NCBI RefSeq assembly: GCF_000002235.5
Contig: NW_022145607.1
Coordinates: 38,864,029 to 38,928,028, forward strand
Reading direction: 5' to 3'
DNA length: 64,000 nt
Source: Strongylocentrotus purpuratus
Taxonomy: Eukaryota > Echinodermata > Echinoidea > Camarodonta > Strongylocentrotidae
Below are positions 1 through 12,258 of the stretch, one piece after another. The first letter of the stretch is position 1. Every line of letters begins with the position of its first letter. Position numbers and translations under genes: made by a program. The notes beneath the pieces were generated by a model, which saw only the letters and a list, made by a program, of their open reading frames with translations, made no database searches and was not told the origin of the DNA.

Positions 1-218
1 NNNNNNNNNNNNNNNNNNNNNNNNNNNNNNNNNNNNNNNNNNNNNNNNNNNNNNNNNNNNNNNNNNNNNNNNNNNNNNNNNNNNNNNNNNNNNNNNNNNN
101 NNNNNNNNNNNNNNNNNNNNNNNNNNNNNNNNNNNNNNNNNNNNNNNNNNNNNNNNNNNNNNNNNNNNNNNNNNNNNNNNNNNNNNNNNNNNNNNNNNNN
201 NNNNNNNNNNNNNNNNNN
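1..218. other. assembly gap (N run)
   Basis: All bases are N. The 5' exons of the P450 gene that begins downstream presumably lie in or beyond this gap. Confidence 0.99.
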
Positions 219-339
219 TTATTTTCTCACTAAAAGACATTATCAAGCCCTTTCGTTTTTGAGGGAAGTTCTAAATTAGTATTATCTTTCATGTATTTCA
301 TCTTTCACGTATTCCCCCTCCCCTTCCCTTCTTCCTTTT

Positions 340-1440
340 TATGCCTCCGCCACCGAAGGTGGTGCCGGAGGCATCATGTTTTCGGTTTGTCCGTCCGTAC
401 GTCCGTCCGTACGTACGTCCGTCCGTCGTCCCGTTTGACCGTTATCACAATATCTCAAGAACCATTTAAGATTTAAACTTAAGACTCGGGAATAGTATTT
501 ATCACCATAGGAAGACGATCTGATTAGATTTTGGAGTACGTAGGTCAAAGGTCACAGGTCACAGAGGTCAACTTATGAAATTCCTTGTATTGAGTTTGTT
601 AGCGCGATATCTCAAAAACCATTTGAGATTTAAACTTCAAACTTAAGGATAGTATGTATCACCATAGGAAGACGATCTGATTAGATTTTGGAGCACGTAT
701 GTCAAGGGTCAAGGGTCACAGAGGTCAACTTATGAAATCCATACATTGAGATTGTTATCATGATATCTCAAGAACCACTGGAGATTTAAACTTCAAACTT
801 AGTGATAGTGTGTATCACTATAGGAAAACAATCTGATTACATTTTGGGTCACGAGGTCAAAGGTCAAAGGTCACAGGGCTCATTATGTATGCAAAAACAG
901 CTTGTGATCGCGTTATCTGAACAACCGATTGATGGATTCCTGCCAAACTTTGGTCATGTATGTATCTTGCAGAGCTGATGAACTGATTAGATTTTGGGGT
1001 CATGAGGTAAAGGTCAAGGTCATGCGGCTCATTATGTATGCAAAAATAGCTTGTGATCGTATTATCATTAGAACAGATTGATGGATTCCTGCCAAACTTA
1101 GATCATTTATGTATCTTGCAGAGCCAATGAATGGTTCATAAGATCAAAGGTCATGGGCTCATTATGTATGCAAAAATAGCTTGTGGACGCATTCTCATTA
1201 GAACTGACAGATGGATTACTATTTAACTCAGGAAATCTTGCAGAGCCAATGAACTGAGTAGATTTTAGGGTCATGAGGTCAAAGATCAAAGGGTCATATA
1301 TGTATATGAGAAATTGCTTGTAATCACGATATTCTGAGAACATGTTAATGGATTACAATTGAACTTGAATTTGAAAAATTTCTTCCGTTTCGGTTTGTAA
1401 AATTGCTCTATGACGGAGGCATCATTTTCGACTGCGCGCA
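340..1440. repeat. interspersed repeat with internal AGGTCAAAGGTCA units
   Basis: The left end is a GC-rich hairpin (GCCTCCGCCACC...GGTGCCGGAGGC, 341-373) followed by GTCCGTCCGTAC direct repeats (390-430). Five or more diverged units of roughly 110-160 bp follow. Each has a 'TATCTCAAGAACCATT' block, a 'GGAAGACGATCTGATTAGATTTTGG' type block (split by variants) and AGGTCAAAGGTCA-like runs. The right edge has GACGGAGGCATCATTTTCG (about 1414-1432), echoing the left end. A related, more decayed copy is at about 35890-36605. No coding capacity is visible. It looks like a non-autonomous mobile element or satellite-like repeat of unknown class. Confidence 0.75.
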
Positions 1441-1751
1441 GTCGAATTCCATCTAGTTTCCCCCTTCTTTTGTATTGGTGTACCTTTAACAAAAATAAAT
1501 CCGTCTCTTTTGCCGTAGCATTTAATTAATGGAAAATGTGCATCAAATGACATTAAATGTTTGTCTTTCTTTTATAATGTCTACATATACCTTTGAAAGA
1601 CTTCATTAAACATTAAAATAATTGCTATTTGACAAACAACGTGTGATGTACTACTTCTTTACATTTTACGGAACATTCTTAACTTTTCATTTGAATATAA
1701 TTATTGTGAAAGTTGTCAAATAAATTCAGAATTTTACATTTACCACCACAG

Positions 1752-2050
1752 GAGTAGTCAACTACCTTAGCTGGATGAAGTACGTCCCCTTCAGCGGCTA
1801 CCACGCCTTGGGGGACTGTGTGCGACATCTTGAGAACGGTCTCTTCACCAAAGAATGCGAGGAGCACCAGAAGGTCTTCGACCCAACCGCAGCCCCAGAG
1901 ATCTCATCGAGGCATTCCTCCTGGAGTTGCATAAGAAACAACAGGAGAAGGTGGAAAATAATGGTGAAGATATGGCACCAACGGGTTTCAACCATCAGCA
2001 GATGCTGCATTTCATCGCTGACGTCTTTGCAGCGGGTACTGATACGACAG
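1752..2050 (+). CDS. P450 exon with I-helix (frameshifted)
   Basis: The acceptor is CACCACAG before 1752 and the donor is ACAG|GTGCG at 2050. The first reading frame gives VVNYLSWMKYVPFSGYH and runs to HQKVFDP. The expected continuation NRSPRDLIEAFLLELHKK and the I-helix AGTDTT are in the next frame. The switch falls in CCCAACCG at 1882-1889, where one extra A would restore the canonical DPNRSPRDL reading. A read error in a short A run is as likely as a real deletion. Confidence 0.85.
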
Positions 2051-5000
2051 GTGCGTTTCGTGCTACTGTAGAATGCGTTTAGTTTGTTTGTAGTGCTCCT
2101 GTAGGATGTGTGTTAGGGATGATGCTGATGATGATGATACTGCTGATGACGTCGATGGTGATGATGATAATGCTGTTGATGGTATCATATTATGATATTT
2201 CGTAGGCTTTTTACATGTGACTTGGTTAGAGGCCGAGGACAAGGCCATTAAAATGGGACTCGAGGCTAGACGCGACTACGTGGCCCCGTTGTATAAAACT
2301 TACCATTGATGGTAACTTTGCCATCAATGGCAACCACCATGGTAACAGGGCCCAACGGCCAATCAAAATCAAGGTTTCTATGGTAGTTACCATTGATGGT
2401 ATTAAGTTTTGTGCAGCGGGCCCCTGGTCTTTGTTTACCCCTCCCCCATGTCGGTGATGATAAAAGATATTACGAGGAATATTATTGTGACAAAGATGAT
2501 GATCTAGGGGATGAGTTGCCAAATAATGGGCATTGTGACGAGTATACCGAAGACGATGATAATGATTACAGTGGTGAAAATACGGTGATGATTATTAGGC
2601 AAGAAGGTTAAAGCCTGGAAGAAGAAATGTTTAAGGAATAGAAGAGGAAGGAAAAGGGACGAAAACTCACGAAGATGAGAAACAAACAAAAAAGAGAAAA
2701 GAATAGATTGACGATGGGGTTGAAGATATGGAGATGTAGAAGAAGGAGGACAGAAGAGAGGAAGAAGAAGAAGAAGAAGAAGAAGAAGAAGAAGAAGAAG
2801 GATACAAATAATATGATAATATTTGTTGTTATTAGCACTTCGGTTATTTGACCTCTCCCGGAGTTTTGTTTTTAATTTCTATTACATTTAATTAAATTGC
2901 ACAATAGACCGCTCCTTATATAAGGGAATCTGCAAATTACAATTACTTTTTAGTAGATTCCCTCATTTATCACTGCGAATCCTGTCTAATTTATTTACAT
3001 TTATATCTCGGTATGTTGCTTCTCCGTTATTACTTTCATGGCTTGATATCATTGTATGTACTTTTATACCTATTGAACTGGAAACCGAAACCGAGGGGAG
3101 GGAGAAAATATACGTTGATGAGGAATTACAATGACTCGGACACGGAAGTAGATGCAGAATAACAATAAACATAACTGTTCGGATGACATTTGGTTTATAT
3201 GTTTATCATTCATTATGTCAACTCTCCTTTCTACATTACAGCTTCAACCCTGAAGTGGTCACTCATTCATTTGATGAAGTTTGAGGATGAGCAGCGGAAG
3301 ATACAAGAAGAGCTTGATCACGTGATAGGACGGGACAGAATGCCATCTCTCGAGGACAAACCAAACCTACCTTACACTCAAGCCTTCTTAGCGGAGAGCT
3401 TGCGATACGGTTGCGCAGGCCCTCTAGGTAATACACGTTTTACACTTGAATTTGAAGGGAGATGTTAGTCAGTTTCCGTGTGCAGTAGGTCATAATCCGC
3501 TTACACCAGACTAAGTGGAAATACCATAAATGGGTGTACAACTCTCGCACACACCAAACCCGTGGTCCCAGCAAGAAATACTCCCTAGCCTCTCAGAGAG
3601 TCCTCGGGTGAGGGAAACGTAAGCTCATGACTTTTCCATATCAGGCGATAGGTGGAAAATGCAGAACATTACATAAGACCTGTTGGTCATAAAACTGAAG
3701 GTTTATCCTGGTGATTGGCAATACCTGTTATTGAGTAAACACGCGAATGATGTCGCATTCCCCATGAGAACCCACTACTATGCGTCTCTAAATGCATATT
3801 GCAAACGAGACGTCATTTCACTTGCGTTATTACATGCGCTGTACAGGAAATCAGCGCAAGACAGCGTTTCAAACATTCATTTTTCATTAACATTTTTGAA
3901 AGAGATCACTTTCACATGACGCGTCTAAGTCTGCGTCAGGCGCTGACGAAGTATTACGTCACACAATGGACGCATCGAGTGAAACAGGCAAAGTAATCAC
4001 TCCCGCTACCGTTTTGTCGATGATGACGCTTAATTGAAAAACTGATTAAGTGATGGTTCATTTACAGTAACAATCCTGCAGGTCAAACTTTATTAACTAG
4101 GGTTTAGGGAAAAAATAAATCAAAATTGACATTCGACATTAAAGAAAAGGCTGCCAATCGCAGTAGATTAGAGGTTTACCAACAGTTATCAATGCATACT
4201 CCCGGCTCAATTCCCGGCTGCTATTGGCTCAAGCTTCCTTGCTTATGATAGTTGGCCTCTGCATTTATCTTGATTATTTTTACTTACCTCCATACTTTCA
4301 AGCTTTTAATTATGCATTTTTTAAATATTTTATTTTGTGTGTATTAAGTTGTCACTCTTGATATAAATCAATTATATTATATACTATTATTGTTATTTGA
4401 ATGTTTTATATTTGATTTATCAATAAATGCAGAAACATCTGCTAAAAAAAAAGAAAAATACTGACTCGAACAAGATGCCGCCCAAAAGAGGGCGAAAACC
4501 AACTTTTGAATATACGTTTAATATTAAAAACAATCCATCGCAGAGGGCGACATAACACTAGGGCGCTTACTTGAGAATGGGCGCGATCTTTTTGCTTTGG
4601 AAATTACTGGAACGACACATAATTACCGACACGTATTAAGCAAAAGTTTATTGAAAGGAAACTTTAACGAAGACAAGTTCGGAGAACGGAGCATTGAATT
4701 CCTTCTGTTTTCCATATCCCTTATTCACAAATAATCTTTTCACTTTATAAATAATGTTACCATGCGAAATATTAAATCTTAGTAGAATAAAGTGATGCTG
4801 TACGATGTATTGACTCACCCCCTCCACAGTCATGTAAAAGCTTTGCTATTCAATAGGCCCGACTTGTATTACAATGCATTTGGGGCGCTTTTGTCCGAAA
4901 TTCGGTTTAATCTGAGGTTTAATTCTAGCTATTGTTAAATATAACTTTAGATCCCGGGTTGGATTTATCTGAATTATTATATTAAAGTCCTTACAGTGTA

Positions 5001-7562
5001 AAACGAATCTGTTGTTCGGAATTATCTTGAGAAGGAAAAAAAAGGAGAATATATGACAAAGATGTTTTTCATGTAATAATGAGTAGGAGAGGGGATAGTA
5101 GATTTCCCTGTGGAAAGTCGTAATCGCTCTATTCCTTCTATCTCCCAGGTGTTCCTCACGGAGCGAAGGAGGACACGAAGCTCCGCGGCTACGACATTCC
5201 CAAGGGGACCGTGATCGTCGCGAACCTCTATGCTGTGCTTTACGACCCAAAGGTATTTCCTGAACCAGACAAGTTCAATCCATCACGATTCATCGATGAC
5301 GAAGGCAGAGTAAAGACGTCGCTGATTGAAAGGGCACATTCTCAATTTGGAATAGGTAAATTATCAAAGTGCCATTTTCATAATGATATCAAATTCTAAT
5401 GCATACGTCTTTCTAGAGTGTCTTGTTTCATTCACCAACGAATAATTGTTGTTAACATGTACAGTACATGTATTTCAATAGTCATAATGCAAATTGCCTA
5501 AATACGTGTTTGTGCTACCTAGCAATCAACTCATGTATGCAAGTTAGGCTGAATATATTCTCGCAAGACGCTGGTATAATTGATTTTACCCCTATTACTC
5601 TTCCCCTGATTGTTTTGTTATTTATATTTTTCTTCTTCGATTGTTTTATCATTGTAATAATAGTAATAATAATAATAATAATAGCCTAAAAGTCTACTCC
5701 AAATTTTATTAAACCGAAACGGAAATTCTTTTTGCCCAATTGATCGTGAGCCCGGCAGCCCCTGAGCAGCGCCAGATCGACGTTGCTCTATCCCTTATTG
5801 TTGAACGCCAAACAAGGTAACAACAACTCCCATCTTTTAACGTCTTTTGGTATGACGCGGCGGGGGTTCGAACCCACGACATCCCGGTTGTGAGGCGGAC
5901 GCTCTACTGACCGAGCCAACACTCCGGTGAACAGTGTACGTTTTTAAAATGTACCAATCACCCAAAATATGTTTTTCCTTTATCTAAGGGGCACCATTTG
6001 GCTATACTGTTTTCAAAATATGAGCTTAAAAAATAAATGAATTCTCAGGGACAATTTCAATTTTAATTTTTTCATGCTCCAACAAAACATTACAAATCAA
6101 TTATAAGCATTTAAAACAAATTTAAAAAATACATGTTGGAAACAGAGGGATCACTAAAAAGCAATGCTTGTATAAGTGTGAACACTTCAAATGATAATTA
6201 AGAATAATGAGTAATTGAATTGACTAATCCGTAACTACAAAAGGAACTACAAAATAGGGGAAAGAAAAAGGGGGATGCCAACAGAGACAAGAAAGGAACA
6301 AGACAATGCTTTACATTTCAAAGATAGAAAACACAAAGAGTAGACAATGACAAAAAGAAGTGAGAGATCGGGGGTACAGAAAATAATACAAATTGATGAG
6401 CTGCATGTGGGGTTGAGAAGAAGATGAGGAAAGAAAAGTGCGCACTAGAAAGGAAATAAGCATGCGAAGGCACAATATAATATATCAAATTACATTTTGA
6501 GTCAGCGAGTGGAGAATGATCTTGTATTCAAGTAAAACACAGACAACGACATATACTTGAATTAGGTTTATATGATTGTAATACAAACAATACCAATTTT
6601 TTTCCTTAAAAGTATTAATCGATGGAGCATTTTTGATTTCATTACTTAAAGAATTTCAAAACCTTGGACCTTCATATATAAATTTTGTTTGAGCTAAGAG
6701 GGTCCGCAAGAGAGGTAATTGAAAATCGTCCGAATGTCTTGTTGAGTAGAATAGTTAAAGCAGGGTTCCCACTTAGCCGAGTTGAAGCCTCGAGTTGTGG
6801 CGAGCTGGCGCGAGCTTATGGCAAGCCGTTTGATCATTAAAACATATTTCTTGATATCAAGAATTCAATTCTTGATATCACGAAATCGAATTCTTGATAT
6901 CACGAATTCAATTCTTGATATCAAGAATTACCATTGCTTTACAACGCAAAATTATTTTTTGATATACAGAACTGATTTCTTGATATCAAGAATTGATTTC
7001 TTGATATCAAGAATTGAATTCTTGATATCAAGAAATATGTTTTAATGATAAAACGGCTTGCCATAAGCTCACGCCAGCTCGCCACAACTCGAGGCTCCAA
7101 CTCGGCTAAGTGGGAACCCTACGCACACGCACGCACTCACACAGAATATGTCCGACTTGGGTTCCGTGCGAGCCTTATACGAGTTTAAATAAAATGTTAT
7201 ATCATCCTTTATTTTCTTCATACTCCATCGTTTTCCTGTAGAATGCCAGGTAAAATGTTTTGAGGTTGCCTTTTGTATACATTCTAGGTATACACAAATG
7301 ATTTTTTCAGGTTATTTGTCCCTTTAAGTGTCTTTCTTTTTTATTTGTAGTCATGGGCATGTGTTTTCTGTTTTATTACCCAGGCCGACGACAATGCGTT
7401 GGCATGGACATGGCTCTTATGGAACGCTTTGTCTTTATCACAAACCTCATTCATCGCTTCAACGCAAGGGCACCAAACGGACCCGACTCCGTCACCATTG
7501 ACGCAAGGGGTGGACTGGCCTTTGTGCCCATGCCATTTGAGATGCAGCTGACGGAGCGATAG
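1752..7562 (+). CDS. cytochrome P450, CYP2-like (3' part, four exons)
   Basis: A haem-thiolate monooxygenase, expected in the ER membrane; the substrate cannot be told from sequence. Four exons can be read: 1752-2050, 3242-3427, 5149-5355 and 7384-7562. Each is bounded by AG/GT sites and all junctions are phase 1. In order they carry the I-helix oxygen-activation motif AGTDTT, the K-helix ExxR (ESLR), the PxRF-type motif FNPSRF, and the haem loop FGIGRRQCVG, which is split across the last intron. The order and the IPKGT and DPxxFPxPxxFxP stretches fit the CYP2 clan. The N-terminal exons (membrane anchor, B-C helices) are missing and should lie upstream of 1752 or in the N gap. Exon one has a frameshift near 1885, so the allele may be a pseudogene or carry a sequencing error. 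The introns are full of MITEs and SINEs. Confidence 0.88.
2107..2175 (+). repeat. GATGAT-rich simple repeat
   Basis: Degenerate GATGATGATGCTGATG repeats in intron sequence, not coding. Confidence 0.7.
2281..2425. mobile_element. MITE with GGCCCCGTTGTATAAAACTT ends
   Basis: The left end TGGCCCCGTTGTATAAAACT and the right end AGTTTTGTGCAGCGGGCCCC are imperfect inverted repeats, with an inner TACCATTGATGGTA palindrome repeated near each end. About 145 bp, inside the first readable P450 intron, no coding capacity. The termini resemble those of the element at 7928-8054. Confidence 0.65.
2755..2803 (+). repeat. (GAA)n microsatellite
   Basis: An uninterrupted GAA/AAG run lies in a purine-rich stretch (2610-2803) of the P450 intron. 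Confidence 0.95.
3242..3427 (+). CDS. P450 exon with K-helix
   Basis: The acceptor is CTACATTACAG before 3242 and the donor is CTAG|GTAATA. The exon encodes STLKWSLIHLMKFEDEQRKI, then the QEELDHVIGRD segment, and ends with AFLAESLRYGCAGPLG. ESLR supplies the invariant ExxR pair of the P450 fold. Phase 1 at both ends. Confidence 0.9.
5149..5355 (+). CDS. P450 exon with beta-sheet 1 and PxRF region
   Basis: The acceptor is CTATCTCCCAG before 5149 and the donor is GGAATAG|GTAAAT. The exon encodes GVPHGAKEDTKLRGYDIPKG, then ANLYAVLYDPKVFPEPDKF and NPSRFIDDEGR. It ends with HSQFGIG, the first half of the haem loop. The usual PERF is PSRF here; the key arginine is kept. Confidence 0.9.
5720..5935 (-). 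mobile_element. tRNA-derived SINE (minus orientation)
   Basis: The minus strand from about 5933 reads GTTGGCTCGGTCAGTAGAGC (box A-like), then a CTCACAA anticodon-loop-like stretch, then GTGGGTTCGAACCCCCGCC (box B). It continues into unrelated body sequence towards 5720. The CAC position suggests a Val-tRNA ancestor. The arms pair poorly, so it is a SINE head rather than a functional tRNA gene. It is intronic to the P450. Confidence 0.7.
6761..7121. mobile_element. foldback/hAT-like MITE with internal GATATC palindromes
   Basis: Terminal inverted repeats of about 80 bp begin CAGGGTTCCCACTTAGCC and end GGCTAAGTGGGAACCCT. The arms include CGAGCTTATGGCAAGCCG and its complement CGGCTTGCCATAAGCTC. 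Between them lies a cluster of short palindromes of the form TTCTTGATATCAAGAATT at about 20-nt spacing (6848-7034). The CAGGG end resembles hAT termini, but I see no matching 8-bp target duplication. Confidence 0.8.
7384..7562 (+). CDS. P450 terminal exon with haem cysteine
   Basis: The acceptor is TATTACCCAG before 7384. The exon begins GRRQCVGMDMALMERF, giving with the previous exon a full FGxGRRxCxG haem-binding loop, and ends FEMQLTER with stop TAG at 7560-7562. The last 59 codons match a CYP2-type C terminus in length. Confidence 0.9.
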
Positions 7563-9470
7563 CCTGCCTGATCAACAGTATTTCTTTCCTTTCAAAGCGC
7601 ACGCTGCATTTAAAAAAAAAGCTGAGGCCAAGTAGAAATGACAGCATACGCTATTCATTCAAACAATGTTTGCACAAATTTACGTTTTGTATGATGTCAC
7701 CCACATGTGGCGCGTCAATGACTGCACTATCAGCATCATCAGGTCCATTGTAAACGAAGCGTTGTTTCTATTACGCCATTTGAACACGGACATTCAACCA
7801 CACAAAAACGTCGTACATTAAGAACTAGGCTATTCATCCACGAAAAAACAGGTAAAGCAATCTAAACAAACCAATTAGTGCGTACAGACCATCAATGTTT
7901 GCAAACCGTGCAAAGCCGCCATTTTCAGAGCCCAATCTTATAAACAGTTGCGATTAATCACAATTTACAAACGATATAGAAGACTGCAAACTTGCGTTCG
8001 ATTATAGGAATTGAGGTTAATTAGGATCAATCGCAACTCGTTATAAGACGGGGCCATGGAGGGGTCTGTTTCTGATAGTTTACTTTGACATCAGTTTTGC
8101 TGAACACTAATCAATTGGCGCCCTCTGGCTGAAAAGTCGGAAAGGACACGTTGTGTAAAATGGAGTTTCATGTCATATTTAGGCCTTCTTAATGAAAGAT
8201 GCTCATTCAGTAGAAAACGTTTAAAAACACCTAAAACACATGATTATATCACTTTTGCTTTGCTTTTCAGCTTTAGGTCTTACTGATATATTTAGTTGTA
8301 TATTTTGTATTTATGTTGTTATATTTGTCATTAGTTATGTGCCATTTGCAATTGCTATATTGATACCAACATTTGTGTTGGGTGTGAGTATGTTTTTATT
8401 CTGCAAACCAATCTCTTGTATTTGTAATTTTTAACTTTTCCGAAGAGCTTTGTATCTGCCTTAAGAAAAGGCGCTATAGAAATGCTTATTATCATTATTA
8501 TTGTAAATGTCATTGTTATCAGCAGTAGTAGTAGTAGTTATAGTTGCAGTATCATCATCATGAAAATCATTATCATGATTATGGTTAGTTTAGTAAGATT
8601 AAAATATGTCATGTTTTTTTTTACCCACTTGTATAATGGCATCGTCAAGTAGAACATATTTTATACTTCTCTTTCACCGTGTCACAGAATCATCGCTTAG
8701 TAAATACCATTTGTCATCGCAATTTTGCAAAATTCGTTGTTGTCTTTTTAGTAAATACTGAAGTCTAATAGGACAAAATTTATCTGCGAACGAGAAACAT
8801 TCTGACCTTTTTTCAATACTCTTCTAAAAGGAAAAAATAGTCAGTTTGTATGTTAATGCAAAATGAAAAGCAAGTCTAGCTAGCATAGTGATTCCTAGAA
8901 TACTTGAAGTTATAACTAATACCTTGTTCAGAACAACGCTCTTAGATTCAATACCTCAGCTAGTGTTTCACGACGAACGCCCTCTCCTTGCTATAGGCTT
9001 TATCTGTATCATTATCACTAACCTTTCACCTATTCAACTTTATACCCATGGGCTTTTAGTTCTGCATCACTGTTTTATTTGTTTTCTAACTTTTCCGTAC
9101 AAGTCACACTCGATTAGCAATGCATAATAATGTTTGTTTTTTCCTTGATGAAAATTTTTATATGATGATGATAAAATAAAACTTGAACTGTGAAGTTTGA
9201 ACCGGCCTGTTAATACTGTTATCAATTAAGTGTTACATTTAGAAGAAAACAAACAAATCATAAAACTGTACTTCACCATTTGTGTATGGGGGATGCTGGG
9301 AAAAAGATAATGGAGAAGGATTAGAAGAAGAGGAAAAAGAAAAACAAAGAAGAAAGGGAAGAAGAATATTAAAGAGGACTTTTTATTCTGCAATTTGGCG
9401 AGAAGATTCTAAATGCCAAAAGTTATGCAAACGGGTAGTTCAAAAATTTCGACGAGGTAGGGTTAGGGTA
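7563..9470. other. intergenic, no gene seen
   Basis: AT-rich sequence downstream of the P450 stop. It holds a short MITE at 7928-8054, and a SINE-like tail 'AGAAAAGGCGCTATAGAAATGC' type block with ATTATTATT near 8465-8505 (a common 3' end of marine SINEs). The short open frames here have no recognisable domain. Confidence 0.6.
7928..8054. mobile_element. short MITE (GAGCCCAATCTTATAAACAG ends)
   Basis: Left GAGCCCAATCTTATAA..AGTTGCGATTAATC and right GATCAATCGCAACTCGTTAT..AAGACGGGGCC are imperfect inverted repeats around about 60 bp of unique sequence. Confidence 0.6.
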
Positions 9471-9473
9471 GTA

Positions 9474-9590
9474 TATACATGGGCGTAAAATCCTTACGTA
9501 ATACCTGTTGTTCAGGGGGGATGAATGAATAGATCACCCCCCCCCCCCTGAACAATAGGTATCAATTGTAGATTTACGTCCATGAGTATA
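9474..9590. repeat. foldback repeat with poly-C/G core
   Basis: TATACATGGGCGTAAAATCC...ACCTGTTGTTCAGGGGGG on the left pairs with CCCCCCTGAACAATAGGTAT...GATTTACGTCCATGAGTATA on the right. A related ACATGGCGTAAAAATCC end is at about 60172-60189. Likely a small inverted-repeat transposon. Confidence 0.65.
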
Positions 9591-10197
9591 CACGTTAAGC
9601 TGGATGCACGTGCCACTAAATGAATGTAGCTTGAGGGGAATTCACAAAATGACATTATACCTCTGAAATATTCGAGTACGATACTATAGAAAGGAAAGGA
9701 AATCAATGAAAAATAAGAAGAGGAGAAACATAATGAACGAACATCGACTATTCTATAAAGCATTATCGAACGAATAGCGATTATTTCATTTTGTCTGAGC
9801 ACTGCCGACAGGGGGCCCAGCGCTACTTTGTGATATAGGCAATTGTTCGATCCATACACTCACACAGAAGCCCCCCCCCCCCTCCATCCACACACACAGA
9901 CGCCCCTCCTCATACACAGACATATACAAGGGTAATGTATGAAAGACGCAGCAGTTTAAGCACACAATATTTTAACTTTAATAATAGCTACCTGTGTTTT
10001 GGGGGGACAAATATCAATTTGCAAGAGCGAAGGCGAATGTATTTTTTCCTTAACACTTCGGTTGCTTTATTGGCCCCGCTCATTTGCCAGAAGTGCATTT
10101 TTTCACTAAACAATATATAGGCACCAGTTGAGGAGAGGATTGCTTTACCAAATTACTCATTTTCGGTTTTGAAAAGCCTCATGATAGGTCCTTAACA

Positions 10198-11077
10198 CTG
10201 GGGTGGTATTCTGAACATTGTTGTAAGTTTTGTGTTATCTTTTGTTGTATCTTCCAGAGATAACACAGCGCTAATATTGTTGTAAGTTGGTATTCTGAAC
10301 ATCATTTTATCCCTGTGTTATCTCTTGAAGGACCGCCTCTATCTTATCTTTGACCACTGTTGACACGCCCTTTTGTATGGACCCTACCAATCAAAATCTG
10401 TTTTATATAAGCATGATAAGTAGGCCAACCAATAGGAATACTTTATGCCATATCTGAAGATGCACCTAGCGCATACTAATCTTGGGCGTAACTAGTTATT
10501 TGAGCGCTTATTACGCGCGTCATCATTATACGCTGTTGAATGTGGATCATGAAGACAAGTCACGCTTTCACTATATTGGTTAAGATGAGAGCATTAAAAT
10601 CGTCATATCCTAGCATTTAATTTCTTAGAAAGTTCTCATCTGTGAAGTTTCCGGTCAACACAAAATCTTCTTCTAAGTCGTCTATTGACACGAAGTCGGT
10701 TCTGGGCAAGAAATATTGCCGCCATTATGTCACCACGAAAGATACAACAACCCCCTACCTGTTGTAAATATTGTTGTAAATACCATGCAAGATAAGATAA
10801 GATAAAAGATACAACAACTTTCAGAATACCAATTATCTCGACATATTATCTCTCGTGCGCATATGTAAATGAGGATTAAACGCCACTTTATTAATAATAC
10901 GCACACTTACAAGCGCACCAAACTATGAGCGCAGGCGCGGCCAATGAGATGAGAGAAAAGATACAACAAAAGATAACACAAAACTTACAACAGTGTTCAG
11001 AATACCAACTTTATCTTATCTCCAAAGATACAACAGTATTAATAGAGATAACACAGGGTTCAGAATACCGCCCCTGG
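10198..11077. mobile_element. long inverted-repeat element (GGTATTCTGAAC ends)
   Basis: The left end CTGGGGTGGTATTCTGAAC and the right end GTTCAGAATACCGCCCCTG are inverted repeats. The inverted arms run about 100 bp and carry repeated TTGTTGTAAGTTTTGTGTTATC and AAGATACAACAAAAGATAAC blocks. Extra internal copies of TATTCTGAAC/GTTCAGAATA make it a nested foldback. About 880 bp, non-coding. Target duplication not established. Confidence 0.75.
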
Positions 11078-12258
11078 TATGTATCAATGTTGCACTGGAA
11101 GCAGTTACACAATATTGAAGCCTTTGTGATTTCAATCTCATGATACATACAATGTGGCAGATGGAGAATATCTGTGTGACATATAAAGAGTTATTGAATG
11201 ATTTGACAAGAGATGAATTTAATTGTGTTGATCTTCATTATGAAAAACTCGTGTGATGACGAAACATTATTATATTAATAACATCATAACATGAAGTGTC
11301 CTTTCACATATTATCATGCAGGAAAACAAATTAAATACACATAGTTGCAATATGATGATGAAAACAGAAGCTTTAATGATGTTCATATAATATTGTCTAC
11401 ATACAAAATAAAACGGTAAGGAGGTTTGTGACCAAGAGAACGACAACATTAAAAGTTGTCGAATTGAAACGAAACAGAACATGCTAAAAATTAATCTATA
11501 CTTGACTTAAGATTTAAGTGCGTAATCAATTACCATATCCTTTCCTAAACAATTATTATAATATATAGTTTCCAGACAAATATCTGTTCATATACTGTTA
11601 ACATTTTTTCATCGATTAAAGAGTTAAACAAAACAAATCATTGACAATGGTAGAGTATTAAATTACAGTAAAAAGCAATGTACCATTATAGTGGAAAGCA
11701 ACATTAACAACATTGATTCTTGTGAAACATATTTGTAAGTAAATTAAGCAATTTTTCAAAATGAACAGATTCAAATTCTGCACCGATCTCTTCACGATTC
11801 CGTGGACAGACTGTAGACAAACAATTTTTTGTATAATATCACTTAGGAAAACAAACATTTACATCAATTTGAAATTGACGATTCTGAAAATTTAAAAAAA
11901 AAAAAACCCACTTTTAAATGTAAAGGATGTGACGACTAACACATGCAGAGAGCAAACATAACAAGAAAACTGAATGAAATATATGACTATGCTCATTTTA
12001 TGCTTACACATTTTAATGCAAAGTACGTATTCCTTAGATTAAGTTATTATTACGAAATTATTTTCAAATTTTACATCGTTTAAACACGAACACAACACAA
12101 CACATTTCTTCTATGCCTACAGTATATGCCTATATACAGAAAAGATGACATTATTAATCGGAAGGACGATATTCATGATATTAGGGACGTGAATCAGTTT
12201 ACCTTCCTCAGTTAGTTCAGGAAATCTGTTGATTAATCTGAACAACTCTTTCATACTC
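11078..12258. other. intergenic and probable 3' UTR of the class A1 Ig gene
   Basis: AT-rich, with no gene or RNA recognised. The part nearest 12258 is presumably the 3' UTR of the minus-strand Ig gene. Confidence 0.5.

Noticed and set aside
291..548. Open frames over the GTCCGTCC region
   Set aside because: They translate low-complexity repeat DNA (Arg/Thr/Asp-rich) and have no splice or domain support.
5860..5935. Possible tRNA-Val gene on the minus strand
   Set aside because: The anticodon stem pairs poorly and a SINE body follows; it also lies in an intron.
6840..7040. Regularly spaced palindromic repeats resembling a CRISPR array
   Set aside because: Units are about 20 nt with no unique spacers, lie inside long inverted arms, and the genome is eukaryotic.
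9282..9488. Lys/Glu-rich small ORF
   Set aside because: Purine-rich low-complexity sequence with no homologue recognised.
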